Below, one piece after another: positions 1-9,467 of a stretch of 39,190 nt of DNA (position 1 is its first letter; each line of letters opens with the position of its first letter). Made by a program: the position numbers and the translations under genes. The notes below the pieces were generated by a model. That model did not search any database. It saw nothing but the letters and a program-made list of their open reading frames with translations, and was not told where the DNA came from. Where the stretch lies: the NCBI GenBank assembly GCA_002439605.1, contig DJOI01000022.1, forward strand, positions 34,483 through 73,672, given 5' to 3'. Source of the DNA: Candidatus Segatella mututuai (GTDB taxonomy: Bacteria; Bacteroidota; Bacteroidia; Bacteroidales; Bacteroidaceae).

Positions 1-75
1 TGCCCGACCGACCAACGACACGGCAGCGGCCATGATTGTACCATTGGACGTCAGAATAGTTGAGTACCCATTTGC
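1..75 (-). other. Candidate DGR variable repeat (VR), truncated by the window edge
   Basis: The final visible codons encode WVLNYSDVQWYNHGRCRVVG just after the conserved GRYCD segment. In Bacteroidales DGR targets this is where the adenine-mutagenised variable repeat starts. Many codons here end in C or T and encode N, Y, S, D, V, H, G, R or C. These are the residues reachable from AAC/AAT template codons by adenine substitution. The template repeat and reverse transcriptase would be expected beyond the left edge and are not seen here, so the call depends on protein context. Confidence 0.5.
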
Positions 76-3000
76 TGTTGTCGGTGGTCTCACGGCTCAT
101 GATGATGTCGCAATACCTGCCGAACTTCACACGTCCCACGCAATAGCCACTCACGTTGCGGCCTTGCACGATGCGCTCCTTTCCTGTGTACGGGTCATGT
201 ATGTGCCATTTCGCATCGACAGGCTCGTCACCCTTCTCCACATACTTGTTCTTTCTGAAATCATAGTATGTATTGACGTTCACAGCCACATAGTCCATGA
301 TTTCCCACATGCAAGCCACCCAGTTCTGCAATCCGAATATGATGTTGCCCTGTCCGTTCGGCGTTCCTATGCGAGTCACGTTTCCATACGAGTTGAAGTT
401 GTTGCTTCCAGTCGTGTAGTCCGCGCCGCAACCCGTTCCGCAAAGAGCTTGTATGTCCCTGTCGCCATAGAGTGCCATCACGAGATTGGCGATGTCCTTG
501 CTCTCCTCGTAGCTCACGGAATGGAAGCCCTTGCCTCTCATTCGGCAGAGGAAAAGCAAGTCGGCGTAGGTGTAGTGCAGGCTCGCAGGAATGCTGACGT
601 TGGCAAGCTCGCCCTCCGAATCGACCTTCCACTCGGCGGATGTCTGCTGCGTCCCGTCGCCTCGCTGCGTCTTCACGCCGCTCACGCTCCTGGCACGCTT
701 CATTCCGTCCGATGTCATGCCATAAACGCCCACCATGTCCTGCTCGTGCCATACCCAGTCTGGCTCGATGGCCTCTATCTCGGAAGAGTCGGTGGTGAGC
801 ACCATGGTGTTCCCGAACCCATCGGGAGAGGTGAAGAGGAAAGTCTTCGCTCCCACTGGCACGTCACAGAAAACGTAGTCGCCAAAGACGAAGTCGAACT
901 GCGCATGGCTCACGTTCATGTTGAACGTGCCCACGACCTTGCCGTCCGATCCGAGGAACACACCGCCTATGGTGGAGTCGTTCAGCCCTGGCCATCTCAC
1001 CTGCCTCATTCCGTCCACGCTCACCTGGTACACGCCGTTGGCTGAGTTCTCCTGCGGCGTTGGCGCGTTGTCACCCTTGCTCAAGCCAGTGGCATAGACC
1101 GCCGAATGCTCCTTTACGAGCAACTCCGACAGTGTGTACCTCTTGGTGGTCTTGGCTGTCGATATTGGTTCGTTCTCCTTGGCGTTCGAGGACGCAAGCA
1201 TATATTTCCGCTGGTTCTTGAAGTCGTTCACGCCCTTGTACCAGTAGCGGGGTATCAGTTTCATCAAGTCGTAGCCCATGCCCGAGTTGTCGTTGGGGTC
1301 GAAACTGTCACCGTTCGCAAGCACGGTGTAGTCAGAGTCGCTCACCATCTTGGCATGCAGCTTCCCGTCCGCCTCCAATTTGCAACGATAGGCATGGCTG
1401 CGGCTCTCTATCTCCTCGAAGTGCCCGCTCTTCCTGTACTCGTTGTTGAAGGCGTAGCCAGTCGAGTTGTCGAGGTTGGTGATGTTCTGCGAGTCGTCCT
1501 CGGCATCGTCGAAGCGGATGGTGGAGTACTGGGAGTTGAATATCTCCAGCTTAGGGAAATAGGCAGCGAAATTGCCAAGTAGATCAGTGGACACAAAGTC
1601 CTTCATGATCCATCGTCCCGTCAGTCCGGAGCACTTGCCAGCCTCCCCATAGCTGTTGCCGTTCACGTCAAGGCCAGTTGCGCCACTGTCTATGAGTGCC
1701 TGCAACACTGCGCTCTCGCCATACACGTAAAGGTTGGCAAGACCTATGTTGCGTATCCTCGAACCAGCCTTCACCGCGTCAAGGAGCAATTGCGTGGAGT
1801 CTATCTTCTCGCAACCGCTGATGAGCACGTCCTTCACGTTGCCAATTCCCTCGAACGACAAGCCGCCAGGATATTCCAGCCTTGGCAAGTTCTTGAACGA
1901 CAAGCGTGTCATTGTCGATGGCAATGAAAGCGTGGTCACAGGAGCGGTTTCCGCTATGTCGATGCTCGCAAGCTGCGAACCCTCGGCACGCACCTCCCCA
2001 AGACGTGGGCAGTAGGTCGCCACCACTCCCGTTATCTTGGTGTTTCGGATGTCTATGCTGCGCAAGAAGCTCTTGTTGCCGAGGTCGAGCTGTGTGATGG
2101 CACCTGTACCCTCGTCAGGTGTGTATTCATCGCCGCCCATCACGAGCTCCTGCAGCATCGCACAATTGGATATGTCGAAGCCCTCTGCCTTCGGCGTGCA
2201 GCCGCTCAGGTCAAGGCTCGCAAGCCTCTCCGCACCAAACACGTATAGCATCGTACCCGAGCCTGTGGCGGTCGTTCCGCTCTTAAGCGTATAGCTTTCA
2301 CCAGCTTTCAGGTAGCAACTGTCCACGCAAGCATCCGCACGGTCCACTCCGATGCCGAAGAATCCGTCGCTGGCTGCAGTTATCCCGACTGCTATCTGTG
2401 TGCCGGTGGCTCTCATCTTGAATGGATTCTTGTACAGGTCGCCAACCTGGTAGAAACCATCACGGTAGGTGAAGCGTTTCTTGAAGGTCACAGGCAAGTC
2501 CTCGGTTCTCAGTCCATGCACGGCATAGAAGTAGTTGGCGCCAGCCTTCGAGTTCTCGATGTACTTTCGCTCGCCGTCGAACGACGATATGACCTTGGCC
2601 CACTTGTCTATGCGGTCGGTTATCCATATCTTGGTGCAGCCGTCTGCGGAGAACACCTTGATGCCGTCCGCCTCGGCGTTTCTCATGGCTGCAGCCACGT
2701 CGTGCAGCGTGATGGTGGATGCGCCGCCATCCTCCAGCCAGAACTTGTCGCCCTTGTACGATTGCTGGAACATCACGCTGTTCCAACCTTGGTAGAAGTG
2801 CTTCGGGTCTTCCTTCGAGTCCAAGTCCCATGGTACGGTGATGCCGCAGTCGTTGTCGGCAAGCCAGCAGCAGTCACCATCGTACCAATGGTTGAAGTAA
2901 GCCCTCGTAAGTCCACCTGCGTCAAGGTAGAACGCAACCATCATGTTCTTGCTTCGCTGGTCAACGGCAAGGCAATAGTCAGAGCCTACCACGTAGCACA

Positions 3001-4680
3001 GCGTTGAGCGCACGTTTGCGTGCTCGTGTAGTTCCTCGCACCATTTTTTCAGGCGATGCTCCTTAGTGCCGCTCACGGTCTGTCCATGGAGCGTGATGTC
3101 GCCGTCGCCCTCGCCAAGATCCTGCGAGCACTGCTGCGTCCACTCCAGCCACTTGTACAGGTTGTAAGGCACCTTCTTTCCTTGTGCGTAGAGGTCGTTG
3201 AGGTCGTCGTCGTCCGGATAGCGGCTCTCGTAGTAGCCGAGCCATACAGGCTCGCCGGTGGCTGGGTCTATGCGCATGAGGTCTTCCACCGTGTTCACTC
3301 CCTGCAACCAACAGAAAGAGTCGTACTTCAGGTACTCGAAGCACTCCACGGGGTTCAGCGTCCTGCCTGTCACCACCCATTGCTTGGTGCTCTTGTCCCA
3401 AGATATCTTTCCTGTGGTGTCCTTCCATGTTCCGCCCACGTACTTCACATACTTGTCGTCGCTGGTATGATACACAGTGCCCCAGTCATAGTTGACCACC
3501 TCGTCAGAGAGCACCTCCGCCAAGGTCTTTTCGATGTCGGTGGTGTCCGCCACGGCGGTTGTCTCTGTCATGCCTCCCGTTCCATCGTTCTCCAGGAAGA
3601 CATGCTTAGGACCGCAATACTCACTGAGCATGTAGATGTTCGAGGCGATGAGCTCGTCGCTCTTGCCAAGCGTCTGCGCCTTGAACACGTTGATGTCTTG
3701 GTCTTTCTCTGCCACAAGTTCCACGAAGTCTCCGTAGTTGAGGCACGAAGAGTTGTAGCCGTCCACCTTCTCGAAGCCAAAGAAGTCTGGATTGCCCTTG
3801 TCCACGTTGAAGTTCGCCTTGGCATGGAAGTAGGCGTACGTCTCGTTGGTGGCGTCGATGCTCTGCGCGTCCGTGCGGAACAGGGCGCAAGAGACAGAAT
3901 CAATGCTGGTGTTCAGAGTCCCAGCGCCATTGTAGGCGTTCTGCGCCGGTGTCATATAGTCCGCACCCAGCGCACGCTGAGTCTTGTTCATCAGCTCCAT
4001 CATGGCGCCGTTGTTCGCACCGGTGGAGTCCGAGTAGTCCACCTTGATGGTGATGGTCTTTACCCAAAGACCGCCATCTATTACCTGCACCTTGTACTTG
4101 GCGGCCATCTTCTTCGCCGTCTGGAACTTGGCAAGTGCCACAGCGTCGTTATTGAAGTCCTCCTCGGTGTGCAGCATCTCTATCTTGCAACCCTTGAACT
4201 TGCCCTTCTTGTTCTTCACTGGTCGAAGGGATGATGTCGTGCCTTGGTTCACGGTAGGCACCTTATAGACGACGCAGTCCTGCCATGGTCTGTCTGGGAA
4301 TCGGATTACCCAGTCATAGTAAGCCTTGGTCTTCTTGTCGCCGTCCAAGGTGTCAAGGTAACCAGGGTAGCTCGAAGGTATGTCGGGCGTCTCGGCGTTC
4401 TTCAGGAGCGTCACGCAACAAAGGCCAGCGTTCATGCAGGCTTGCAGGGTAGGTCTGTCCTTGGTCGTTCCCTCTGCGGTCTGCGATGCCATCACCTGGT
4501 TCTTGTTGTACTCGCTAAGCATGGCAGACGTGTCCTTCAAGCCCACAAGATAGTTGTTCAGAGCTTGACGGTAATTATAATAGGTGGCCCAGCCTGTAAT
4601 CTTGTACAGGTAGATGTCAGCCTTCGTTCCGTCGAACTTGATGGTCTGATCGTTGTTGGCGAACTTGCCCGCATTGTGTA
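1..4680 (-). CDS. Tail fibre/receptor-binding protein, C-terminal part (runs off left edge; continues the 4558-8022 frame after a -1 shift)
   Basis: The minus frame whose codons have their lowest base at 2, 5, 8... shows no stop in the parts I translated, from the window edge to about 4680. It carries on the sense of the upstream tail frame. After the shift it reads HNAGKFANND, completing a LamG/concanavalin-like domain. An uncharacterised middle follows, then leucine-rich-repeat-like units at about 1700-2300 (LEYPGGLSFEGIGNVKDVLI). The last 190 codons before the edge match the C-type-lectin/FGE-like domain of Bacteroidales DGR target proteins: motifs LHYTYADLLFLCRMRGKGF, GLQNWVACMWE, DYVAVNV, KWHIHDP, SGYCVGRVKFGRYCD and RVVGRSG. 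Such domains sit at phage tail tips and bind host surface structures. The gene has no start of its own and is best read as the 3' part of one gene of at least 2670 codons. Family assignment is from remembered motif patterns. Confidence 0.82.
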
Positions 4681-7600
4681 GTAGCAAGCGGCGGCGAAGT
4701 CACCGTTCACGAATATCTTGACGGCACCGATGCCAGAGTATGGCGCGATGCCCGAAGGCTCCACCACGATGTCGAAGCGTGTCTCCTTGTCAGTGGCATA
4801 CAGGGCTATGGCCGTCTGCTGTGCGCCCAGGTCGCCAGGGTTCACGGCGGTGGCACCGTCACAGGTGAAAACGAGCTTCTCGCCAGTGAGGTAGAATCCC
4901 AATTGGTTCTCGCCAAGGCAGTCGATGAGCCTTGCCGTCCTGTCCTCCACGTTCTTCACCTTCACCGTGAAGCTGATGGCCATTCCGTTCTGCTCGATGC
5001 TGTTCGACGAGAAAGGCTTGAAGCTGCACTCCGACTTCATGTCCTCGGCGATGCGCAACGCCATTCGCCCGTTGTCACTGTCCGTACCATACGACGGAGT
5101 GCCGTAGCTGTCCTTCACGAAACCGTTGCTGGACCAGTTGCATCCTTCTACGGTTATCTCTGCCTGGCCGTCCTTGATGGTCTTGTCCTCCTCGCCGTTG
5201 CTTCGGGAGTCCATGAGGATGTTGAACTCACGCTGCGTGCTCACCTCCTCCACGTCAACGAGACTGCCGTCTATGTTGAACGAAGCCACCTGCGATGACA
5301 CCCCACCACATTCCACGTAGATGTCGATGGTCTTGCTGCCGTCATGCACGCTCTCCAACACCTGCTTGGTGAATATGTTGGTGGACGAGCGATAGGCCAC
5401 GTTGGTACTCTCCGCCTTGCCGTCATAGAGAATGACAGCCTTTGGCTCGTCATTGTTGGCTTGATATACGGCATAGTCGATGTTGATGTACTCATACAGC
5501 TTTCGCTTGCCGTCGATGGTGTCCGTGTACCACCGTGTGGCGACGACAGGCGCATTGTTGCCTTCCTCGATTACCATGACGGCAGTATGCAGATAGTTGC
5601 CCACAACGCCCGATCCTACGTCCTCCCCGTGTATGCGGATAGGATATGCGCCGTGCTTCAACTGTGTATCGCAACAGTTCTTTGGGTCTATCACTACGTC
5701 GTGCTGGTAGGTGTCGAGCACCACGCTCGTCCCCAGTTCCTTCCATTCTCCGTCTATCTGCATCTCCGTGACGCATCTGATGCCCTTGTCGCTGGCGTTG
5801 TTGGCAAATTTGTAGAGAGGTATCTTCTTCGACGCTCCACCTACGGCCAGTGCCGTGCTCGCCGTGTAGTTCAATGTCTGCGCACTCGTCACGGTCACGT
5901 CCACGCCGCTCACGTTCACGTTGCGGCTGCCAGTGTTGCCGGCATCGTCGTATGCCACGAGTTGGAAACGCTTGGTCGTGGCCGTCTGGAAGTACGAGGA
6001 AACATCCATCTCGAAGTCGTAGGTGTCGCTCGTGGCCGACGATGCACGATTAAAGACGAAGGTTTCCAGCACCAGGTTCGTGTCTCGATCCTTCAGAAGC
6101 ACCTTCTCTATCATATTGCTCAGTTCCTCCTTGCCCTGCATGGTAATGCTTCGCACGGATGCCTTGAGGACGATGCTGCCCCCTGCCTTGGCATACAGCG
6201 GACTCTGCTCGCATTGCACGCTGACAATGGTTCCACTGCTCTCGCCACCGCTTCCTGTACCAACTGCAAAGGCTATCTCGTTGCCTATGCCCTCTCCCTC
6301 TGCGTTGGTGAGCTGCAGCTTCACAACGCCCTCGGTCTCTGCATCGATATGGATGTCGGCTGGAGTGTTCTTGTAAGCGCCACCAGAGGAATAAGGCTCC
6401 TCGCTGTCCTTGGCGGGCTCGTCGGTGCAGGTCACTTTCGAGTTTCCCCCACCGCCAAACTCCATCCATGGCTTCTCGTCTGCAGGGTTGATGTCCGCCA
6501 CACCTCTGGTAAACTGGTAGGCCTTCCACATAGGCGAGCCGTTGCTTGTGGTCTCCGCTGTCTTGAAGGTAAGCACAACGCCTGTCTTGAAATAAGAGAG
6601 GCCGCTCTCCTGCTCCAAGTCCTGCACGGCCTTGATGGCGGTCGATAGTGTGTATTGCGTGTCACCGCAAAGGGCGTTCACGTTCACGGTGTTACCGATG
6701 GACGACCCGTTGCTGCCGAAGTCCGTCCAGTTGGCCTCCTTCTTCCAGTCCTCCTCCGTTTTCTTTCCAGGATTGGTCCATTGCTTGTTTTGCCAGCCAC
6801 TATCAGTGATATAGCTGAGCACAATGCCGGGTTTCATGTAGTCGTCGCCATTTTCGAGGTCTGCAATCTTCTCCAATACAACAGAGAAGGTGACGGCACG
6901 GTCGTTCAGTCCAAGCAGCACGTTTGTGTTGATGGTGTTGCGAGCCACTATCTCGTCCGCTTGCTTGCCTATGGTCTCCGTTGTGGCTGCCATTGCGCTA
7001 CCCAAAGCATTGACCTTGCCCTGCATCTCCTTGCCCTCGTCTCCGGGGAAGGCTGTGCCCGTGTCATGTCCAAGGGAGATGTCGCTGCCCACAAGCACGA
7101 GGCTCTCGCCATTCCAATGATAGCACTTGCCTGTGGAGGCTACATAAATCTTTCCAGCCTCAGGTTGACGACCGTTGTCCGTAGAGACACCGAAAATGCT
7201 GCCGTCCGCCCAATCCAAGTAATAAGACGTGGTGTCGTTGTCCTCATCGCTCGAGGACTCCTTCAGCAGGAAGCAGCGTACGCTCTCGTCATAGATTACT
7301 TGACAGCCGCCCGTCTCGGAAGAACTGTCCGAGGAAGGATATTTGACCATTACGCCGCCCTCGTCATCCACCTTTTCGAAATCCACCACGTCATCGTATC
7401 TCGTAGGGATATATGCGGAAGGCAACAGACCACTCTCGTCAAGCGGTGCCAGTCCACCTGCCTCACCTTTGGTGCCAATAAAGTCATTGATGTCCTTCTG
7501 AGCCTTGTCGGCAGACTTTTGCGCATTGTCAGCAGCGGTAGAAGCCGCATTTGCTGTAGTCTGGATATTGTTGACCTGGTTCCCCATGGTCGTCTGAGTG

Positions 7601-8022
7601 GAACGAAGGCTCTTGATGTCCTCCTTGTTCTGGCTTACGTCCACCTTCACTGCGTTAATATCTCCAGTGAGCTGCTCCACGGCCTCCATGTACTCAGTAC
7701 TGTCAACGGTGGGGTTGCCGCCATCCTTGCCTGTTGCCACCCATTCGCCACCGTCCCCACGATAGATAGGTGCAGGCAAGGTATCTCCGACAAGTGCCCA
7801 CCATCCGTCGTGAGGGTTGGGATAGGCGGTTCGCAGTTGCTCGGCTGTCTTGAAGAGTCCCTTGTTCGGACCCTTGATGTTCTTGGCGTCAAGCCAGCCT
7901 TCCACCTTCAGGTTATGGCCGACTGTCATGCTGCCCTTCACGTCCGCCTTACCGCCGACGGCGACATTGCGTCCTACGCTAATGTCGCCGTCCAATTGCT
8001 TTGTAGGTATTGATGAACCCAT
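4558..8022 (-). CDS. Tail fibre, N-terminal part (1154 codons in this frame; last 38 out of register)
   Basis: Last gene of the head operon. The start ATG follows an AT-rich leader 35 bases after the 215-aa gene. Residues 1-50 are a beta-repeat-like head (GDISVGRNVAVGGKADV, GSMTVGHNLKVEGWLD). Residues about 120-185 form an A/K/Q-rich coiled coil (TTANAASTAADNAQKSADKA), followed by a tail-fibre linker (GEAGGLAPLDESGLLPSAYI). Ig-like and low-complexity stretches fill 250-930. A LamG/concanavalin-like beta domain begins near 950 (GMAISFTVKVKNV, IFVNGDFAAACYY). After residue about 1115 the frame turns into S/T/R-rich sequence (MRASSPTTIRPSSSTERR) until the stop at 4558, while the -1 frame continues the domain. 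So this frame alone gives a truncated fibre. An assembly error, a real mutation or recoding are all possible. Role inferred: an elongated host-recognition fibre. Confidence 0.85.
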   Translation of the reverse strand: MGSSIPTKQLDGDISVGRNVAVGGKADVKGSMTVGHNLKVEGWLDAKNIKGPNKGLFKTAEQLRTAYPNPHDGWWALVGDTLPAPIYRGDGGEWVATGKDGGNPTVDSTEYMEAVEQLTGDINAVKVDVSQNKEDIKSLRSTQTTMGNQVNNIQTTANAASTAADNAQKSADKAQKDINDFIGTKGEAGGLAPLDESGLLPSAYIPTRYDDVVDFEKVDDEGGVMVKYPSSDSSSETGGCQVIYDESVRCFLLKESSSDEDNDTTSYYLDWADGSIFGVSTDNGRQPEAGKIYVASTGKCYHWNGESLVLVGSDISLGHDTGTAFPGDEGKEMQGKVNALGSAMAATTETIGKQADEIVARNTINTNVLLGLNDRAVTFSVVLEKIADLENGDDYMKPGIVLSYITDSGWQNKQWTNPGKKTEEDWKKEANWTDFGSNGSSIGNTVNVNALCGDTQYTLSTAIKAVQDLEQESGLSYFKTGVVLTFKTAETTSNGSPMWKAYQFTRGVADINPADEKPWMEFGGGGNSKVTCTDEPAKDSEEPYSSGGAYKNTPADIHIDAETEGVVKLQLTNAEGEGIGNEIAFAVGTGSGGESSGTIVSVQCEQSPLYAKAGGSIVLKASVRSITMQGKEELSNMIEKVLLKDRDTNLVLETFVFNRASSATSDTYDFEMDVSSYFQTATTKRFQLVAYDDAGNTGSRNVNVSGVDVTVTSAQTLNYTASTALAVGGASKKIPLYKFANNASDKGIRCVTEMQIDGEWKELGTSVVLDTYQHDVVIDPKNCCDTQLKHGAYPIRIHGEDVGSGVVGNYLHTAVMVIEEGNNAPVVATRWYTDTIDGKRKLYEYINIDYAVYQANNDEPKAVILYDGKAESTNVAYRSSTNIFTKQVLESVHDGSKTIDIYVECGGVSSQVASFNIDGSLVDVEEVSTQREFNILMDSRSNGEEDKTIKDGQAEITVEGCNWSSNGFVKDSYGTPSYGTDSDNGRMALRIAEDMKSECSFKPFSSNSIEQNGMAISFTVKVKNVEDRTARLIDCLGENQLGFYLTGEKLVFTCDGATAVNPGDLGAQQTAIALYATDKETRFDIVVEPSGIAPYSGIGAVKIFVNGDFAAACYYTMRASSPTTIRPSSSTERRLTSTCTRLQAGPPIIITVKL

Positions 8023-8057
8023 AAATAAAAAGTTTAATTAGATTAATGATTTCTTCT

Positions 8058-8705
8058 CTATACCAAGGAATTCTTGGCTTGCTCCAACATCACGGAGGCC
8101 TTGTCCGCATCGCCATAGGTGGAGAGAACGAGAGAGGCAGTCGTATAGACGATGGCCGTGTAGCAACGCTCGCAAAGGTCTATGCCACCGTCCTCGTCCA
8201 TTTCTGGGTAAGGTATATACACAGCCTTGCTCACCGTGGCAGTGTTGTCATTGCAGGAGTAAAACTCCAGTACTCTCCCCTCCGGTCTTATGGCAATGGC
8301 GCAAACAGGCTTCTGTACGTTGCCCCTGATGCCCTTGAAGCGGCTTTTCTGTTGCTCATACTCCGGGTCGCTCGTGGATATGGCGGTATATACAGCCTTT
8401 TCCCAGTCGCTCATCTCGAATACCACAAGGCGCATGAAGTCAGCAGGAAGGAGAGTCCAGCCTTGCCCCGCCTTGGCCTCCGACTGTTCCCAATACACAT
8501 TGTCCCCAAAGTTATGTCCGCCTTCCAGCAGGTAGGTTGGTGCGTCTATCTCCACCCTACGTATGGCATCGAGCACCTTGCTCTCGATAATCTCGTCAAG
8601 GGTCAATGTATCTACGTCATCTTCATTGATGAGCGCATCCGACACGGCGTTCTCGTCAAGGGTCACTCGCACATCGTGCAGGATTTCCGTCATTTGCTTG
8701 ATCAT
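8058..8705 (-). CDS. Uncharacterised virion protein, possible head-tail connector
   Basis: A 215-aa acidic protein between the 218-aa gene (24-base gap) and the tail fibre (35-base gap). The start MIKQMTEIL is the first ATG after the upstream stop. It has an N-terminal helical region (DDVDTLTLDEIIESKVLDAI) and a central part with W, Y and F residues (NVYWEQSEAKAGQGWTLLP, MRLVVFEMSDWEKAVYTAI). A C-terminal beta/helix part contains ICERC-like LCERCYTAIVYTTA. There is no signal peptide or membrane segment. Position between capsid and tail genes, and size, fit a head completion or tail adaptor protein such as the P22 gp4 role. I do not recognise the family from sequence, so the connector role is inferred from gene order only. 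Confidence 0.7.
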   Translation of the reverse strand: MIKQMTEILHDVRVTLDENAVSDALINEDDVDTLTLDEIIESKVLDAIRRVEIDAPTYLLEGGHNFGDNVYWEQSEAKAGQGWTLLPADFMRLVVFEMSDWEKAVYTAISTSDPEYEQQKSRFKGIRGNVQKPVCAIAIRPEGRVLEFYSCNDNTATVSKAVYIPYPEMDEDGGIDLCERCYTAIVYTTASLVLSTYGDADKASVMLEQAKNSLV

Positions 8706-8729
8706 GGCTAAACTCCCCCATATAGTAGG

Positions 8730-9386
8730 TTATTCCTTCACGAACAAAATTCCATTGGCCTTGCCGGTTGCGAGAATGGTATCCCAGTTGCGAAGATATG
8801 GCTGTGCACCGAAATGCTCCTCGAGATAGTCCTTGGCATCCTGGTTACATGATACCTTGACTACCTCCATCTCCTCAGCCGATTCTTCGCCACCATCAGT
8901 CGAGGTCTCAGCGTCCGCAGGTACGTCGTCAGATGGTTCGTTGTCGTTACCAGCATCATAGGTATCCCCATCGTCAGATGGTTCGTCGCTCACCTTCTCA
9001 TGCGCTTCTTCGGCATTGGCTTGCTGTGCGGCGGCTTCCTGCCCTGCCTTTGGTTCTTCCTCGGCGGCCTTATCCTCAGCGTCCTTGGCTTTAGCCTCTG
9101 CCATACGCTTGGCCTGTGCGTCCGCTCTACGTTTTGCCTTGGCTATTTCCTCGGCGCTCATGCCCAAGTTCTTCGATTCCAGCAACACAATCTTGCCACA
9201 GGCAAAATAGCTCGAGCGTTCGATGATGGTCTGCACGATTGGGTCCTTGGTCATGAAGGTGGCAGGGTGGATGCCATACTCGTTCTCGAAGCCACCCTTG
9301 AACTCCACGTGTACGGTAGCCTTGCCAGCCTGCAAGTTCAGCTGCCATTCCATCATTCCGATGGCACCATATTTATTCAGTTTCAT
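8730..9386 (-). CDS. Uncharacterised protein with acidic low-complexity middle
   Basis: A 218-aa protein directly downstream of the major capsid gene, after a hairpin. Residues 1-80 look globular and beta-rich (MMEWQLNLQAGKATVHVEFK, GIHPATFMTKDPIVQTIIER). Residues about 80-105 are an A/K-rich helix (AKAKRRADAQAKRMAEAKAK). Residues 105-175 are extremely acidic and disordered, with a short duplicated unit, SDEPSDDGDTYDAGND then NEPSDDVPADAETSTDGG. The C-terminal 40 residues are globular again (QDAKDYLEEHFGAQPYLRNW). The pattern of two folded ends joined by a disordered acidic arm is seen in head decoration or chaperone-like phage proteins, but that is inference. No family recognised. Confidence 0.7.
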   Translation of the reverse strand: MKLNKYGAIGMMEWQLNLQAGKATVHVEFKGGFENEYGIHPATFMTKDPIVQTIIERSSYFACGKIVLLESKNLGMSAEEIAKAKRRADAQAKRMAEAKAKDAEDKAAEEEPKAGQEAAAQQANAEEAHEKVSDEPSDDGDTYDAGNDNEPSDDVPADAETSTDGGEESAEEMEVVKVSCNQDAKDYLEEHFGAQPYLRNWDTILATGKANGILFVKE

Positions 9387-9411
9387 TTCTATGTGATTTT
9401 AGTTGATGAAT

Positions 9412-9450
9412 AAGGGCGCACTTTCGGCGGTTACCGAAAGACACGCCCTT
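9412..9450 (-). terminator. Strong hairpin after the capsid gene
   Basis: Between the capsid stop (9468) and the next gene (9386) the DNA has a nested inverted repeat. Outer arms AAGGGCG/CGCCCTT lie at 9412-9418 and 9444-9450. Inner arms CTTTCGG/CCGAAAG lie at 9421-9427 and 9434-9440, around a 6-base loop. No long T-tract follows on the minus strand, so partial termination or a 3' stabilising/processing hairpin that favours capsid mRNA is more likely than full termination. Confidence 0.6.
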
Positions 9451-9467
9451 GATGCTATGACAAAAGA

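Noticed and set aside
8900..8985. Short duplication in the acidic arm of the 218-aa protein (SDEPSDDGD / NEPSDDVP)
   Set aside because: Ordinary low-complexity drift in a disordered region; mentioned in the gene entry only.
4900..9400. Possible CRISPR or tRNA genes
   Set aside because: No spaced direct repeats of CRISPR type and no TTCGA-loop/cloverleaf pattern were found on either strand here or elsewhere in the window.
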